A stretch of 6,245 bases of DNA from Desulfosporosinus sp. (lineage in GTDB: Bacteria > Bacillota > Desulfitobacteriia > Desulfitobacteriales > Desulfitobacteriaceae): the NCBI GenBank assembly GCA_003132105.1, contig PKWS01000404.1:1-6245 (forward strand). The letters run 5' to 3'. The notes below the pieces were generated by a model. The model had not been told where the DNA came from. It made no database searches and was given only the letters and a program-made list of their open reading frames with translations. Both the position numbers and the translations under genes were made by a program. Below, one piece after another: positions 5,648-6,245 of this stretch. How positions within the stretch are numbered: position 1 is the first letter of the stretch; each line of letters begins with the position of its first letter.

Positions 5648-5788
5648 TCAGGACTTAAAGAACCTAGCACACTTATCAGTGTGAAACCAGACTGACCTTA
5701 TAACATTCGTTATCAAGTCAATTCCGACGCAATATGAGTGGCATCTATTGGTTCCCCGTGTACTACCCGTAATTAGAATATGTTTCAT
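5648..5788 (-). pseudogene. Decayed 5' end of a short-chain dehydrogenase/reductase (SDR) gene
   Basis: A 46-codon reading frame starts at ATG 5786-5788 with a textbook ribosome binding site AAAGGAG (5796-5802) seven bases upstream. Its first residues, MKHILITGSTRG, are the beta1 strand and glycine loop of an SDR, but the following Ile-Gly of TGxxxGIG reads Thr-Asn. SDR-like pieces then continue in shifted frames: IASELT in the second frame and NECYKVSLVSH, the beta2 region, in the third. In the first frame HTDKCARFFKS, a stop, then KADKSN follow. This pattern fits a former SDR gene with point changes and at least two frameshifts, cut off before the iclR gene. No remainder is visible in the window. 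Known: the GxxxGIG loop of SDRs. Inferred: that this is a relic and not a functional 46-residue peptide. Confidence 0.55.
5668..5683. repeat. Short perfect inverted repeat upstream of iclR
   Basis: CACACT (5668-5673), spacer TATC, AGTGTG (5678-5683): six perfect base pairs with a four-base loop, 76 bases before the iclR start codon. It may be an operator, perhaps for autoregulation, or a chance hairpin within the degraded reading frame that covers it. No T-run follows, so it is not a convincing terminator. Confidence 0.35.
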
Positions 5789-6027
5789 TTATAGGCTCCT
5801 TTCCAGCATAAGCTCAATTAAGCATATCCAACGTCGTCCATTAAATCAACTGTTAAACAACATAGTAAAGCCCTATCCAACGAACAAATAGAGCTTAAAT
5901 ATAGTGAAACGAGTTTTCAACGAATGTACTCATGAATAAAAATTTGCAAAAGATAACTCATTTCAATAGAATATTAATGCAACAATGTAACACATAAAGT
6001 TCATATTAGAAAGGAATTGATCGGCAG
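5789..6027. other. Intergenic region upstream of the plus-strand decarboxylase-family gene
   Basis: About 240 AT-rich bases without a supportable gene. It holds the ribosome binding site and a weak TTGATT-N17-TATGCT promoter-like pair on the minus strand for the decayed dehydrogenase frame. It also holds a 9-base direct repeat TATCCAACG (5825-5833 and 5874-5882) and, near its right end, a better promoter for the plus-strand gene. Nothing else was recognised. Confidence 0.5.
5944..5972 (+). promoter_or_regulatory. Probable sigma-A promoter of the decarboxylase-family gene
   Basis: TTGCAA (5944-5949) and TAGAAT (5967-5972) are separated by exactly 17 bases; the -10 box matches five of six consensus positions and the -35 four of six. 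Transcription would start near 5979, giving a leader of roughly 50 nt that contains the AAAGG ribosome binding site at 6010-6014. Confidence 0.5.
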
Positions 6028-6245
6028 ATGAGTGCCTTTATAAATCCCCCGAAGAAGATCCCTCTTTTTCTGAAGATGGGTATATGGATTTCGAAAAAAG
6101 TCACAGGGAGAGACCTTCTTCCACCCAAACTACTTTCCTGGTATCCCAGAGCTGCCATCGGTGCTGGAGTCCTCAAATCTCTAGTTGCTCATGGTACCAA
6201 GGACTTGGATAGGCGAATACTAAAAATCGTTAGAATACAATGCTC
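6028..6245 (+). CDS. Carboxymuconolactone decarboxylase (AhpD-like) family protein, N-terminal part, cut by window edge
   Basis: The frame is open for 72 codons and leaves the right edge. The ATG at 6028-6030 has AAAGGAAT thirteen or so bases upstream. The N-terminal residues (SAFINPPKKIP at 2-12, GIWISKKVTGRDLLPPKLL at 18-36, WYPRAAIG at 38-45, and the charged helix DLDRRILKIVRIQC near 59-72) resemble the start of AhpD-like proteins. In these the catalytic CxxC usually follows soon after such an 'R-x-L-x-V-R' helix; that motif would be just outside the window. Family members act as peroxidase-linked disulfide reductases or lactone decarboxylases, and many are of unknown role. It is transcribed away from iclR and the operon, so a functional link to them is not shown. 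Confidence 0.68.
   Translation, partial: MSAFINPPKKIPLFLKMGIWISKKVTGRDLLPPKLLSWYPRAAIGAGVLKSLVAHGTKDLDRRILKIVRIQC

Overview
The window looks like part of the chromosome of a strictly anaerobic, moderately AT-rich Firmicute. The style of the genes (a four-subunit ferredoxin-linked 2-oxoacid oxidoreductase, a butyrate kinase/phosphotransbutyrylase pair, strong AGGAGG-type ribosome binding sites) would suit a Sporomusa/Pelosinus-like Negativicute or a Clostridium relative. That placement is inferred from protein style and is not proven by any marker gene.

Main block, minus strand, read from about 4268 down to 1: six tightly packed genes that almost certainly form one operon. The order is oxidoreductase gamma (TTG start), delta (2x[4Fe-4S] ferredoxin), alpha, beta (TPP and Fe-S), butyrate kinase, then phosphate butyryltransferase, which is cut by the left window edge. 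Most junctions overlap (47 nt, ATGA, TAATG, ATGA); the last has an 11-nt gap. Together the products can convert a 2-oxoacid to acyl-CoA, CO2 and reduced ferredoxin, then acyl-CoA to acyl-phosphate, then acyl-phosphate plus ADP to a carboxylic acid plus ATP. The kinase/transferase pair suggests branched-chain or other C4-C5 2-oxoacids from amino acids rather than pyruvate alone, but substrate specificity cannot be read from the sequence.

4269-4812 is a 544-bp non-coding region before the operon. It holds a strong 22-bp dyad (4508-4529), two diverged copies of a ~67-bp module flanking it (4408-4475 and 4577-4642), three copies of the heptamer TGGTTAT, and a long hairpin (4732-4775) that probably ends the regulator transcript.

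4813-5592 (minus) encodes an IclR-family regulator, the obvious candidate controller of the operon. Upstream of it, 5648-5788 (minus) appears to be the decayed 5' end of a short-chain dehydrogenase/reductase gene that still has a perfect ribosome binding site. At the right edge a plus-strand gene (6028 to beyond 6245) begins an AhpD-like carboxymuconolactone decarboxylase-family protein, with a plausible sigma-A promoter at 5944-5972.

No RNA genes, insertion sequences, CRISPR arrays or phage genes were seen. The most unusual items are the regulatory architecture between 4400 and 4650 and the dehydrogenase remnant. The operon itself is best described as an anaerobic, ferredoxin-based counterpart of the bkd/ptb/buk operons of Bacillus and Enterococcus. 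I see no clear sign of a wholly new system.
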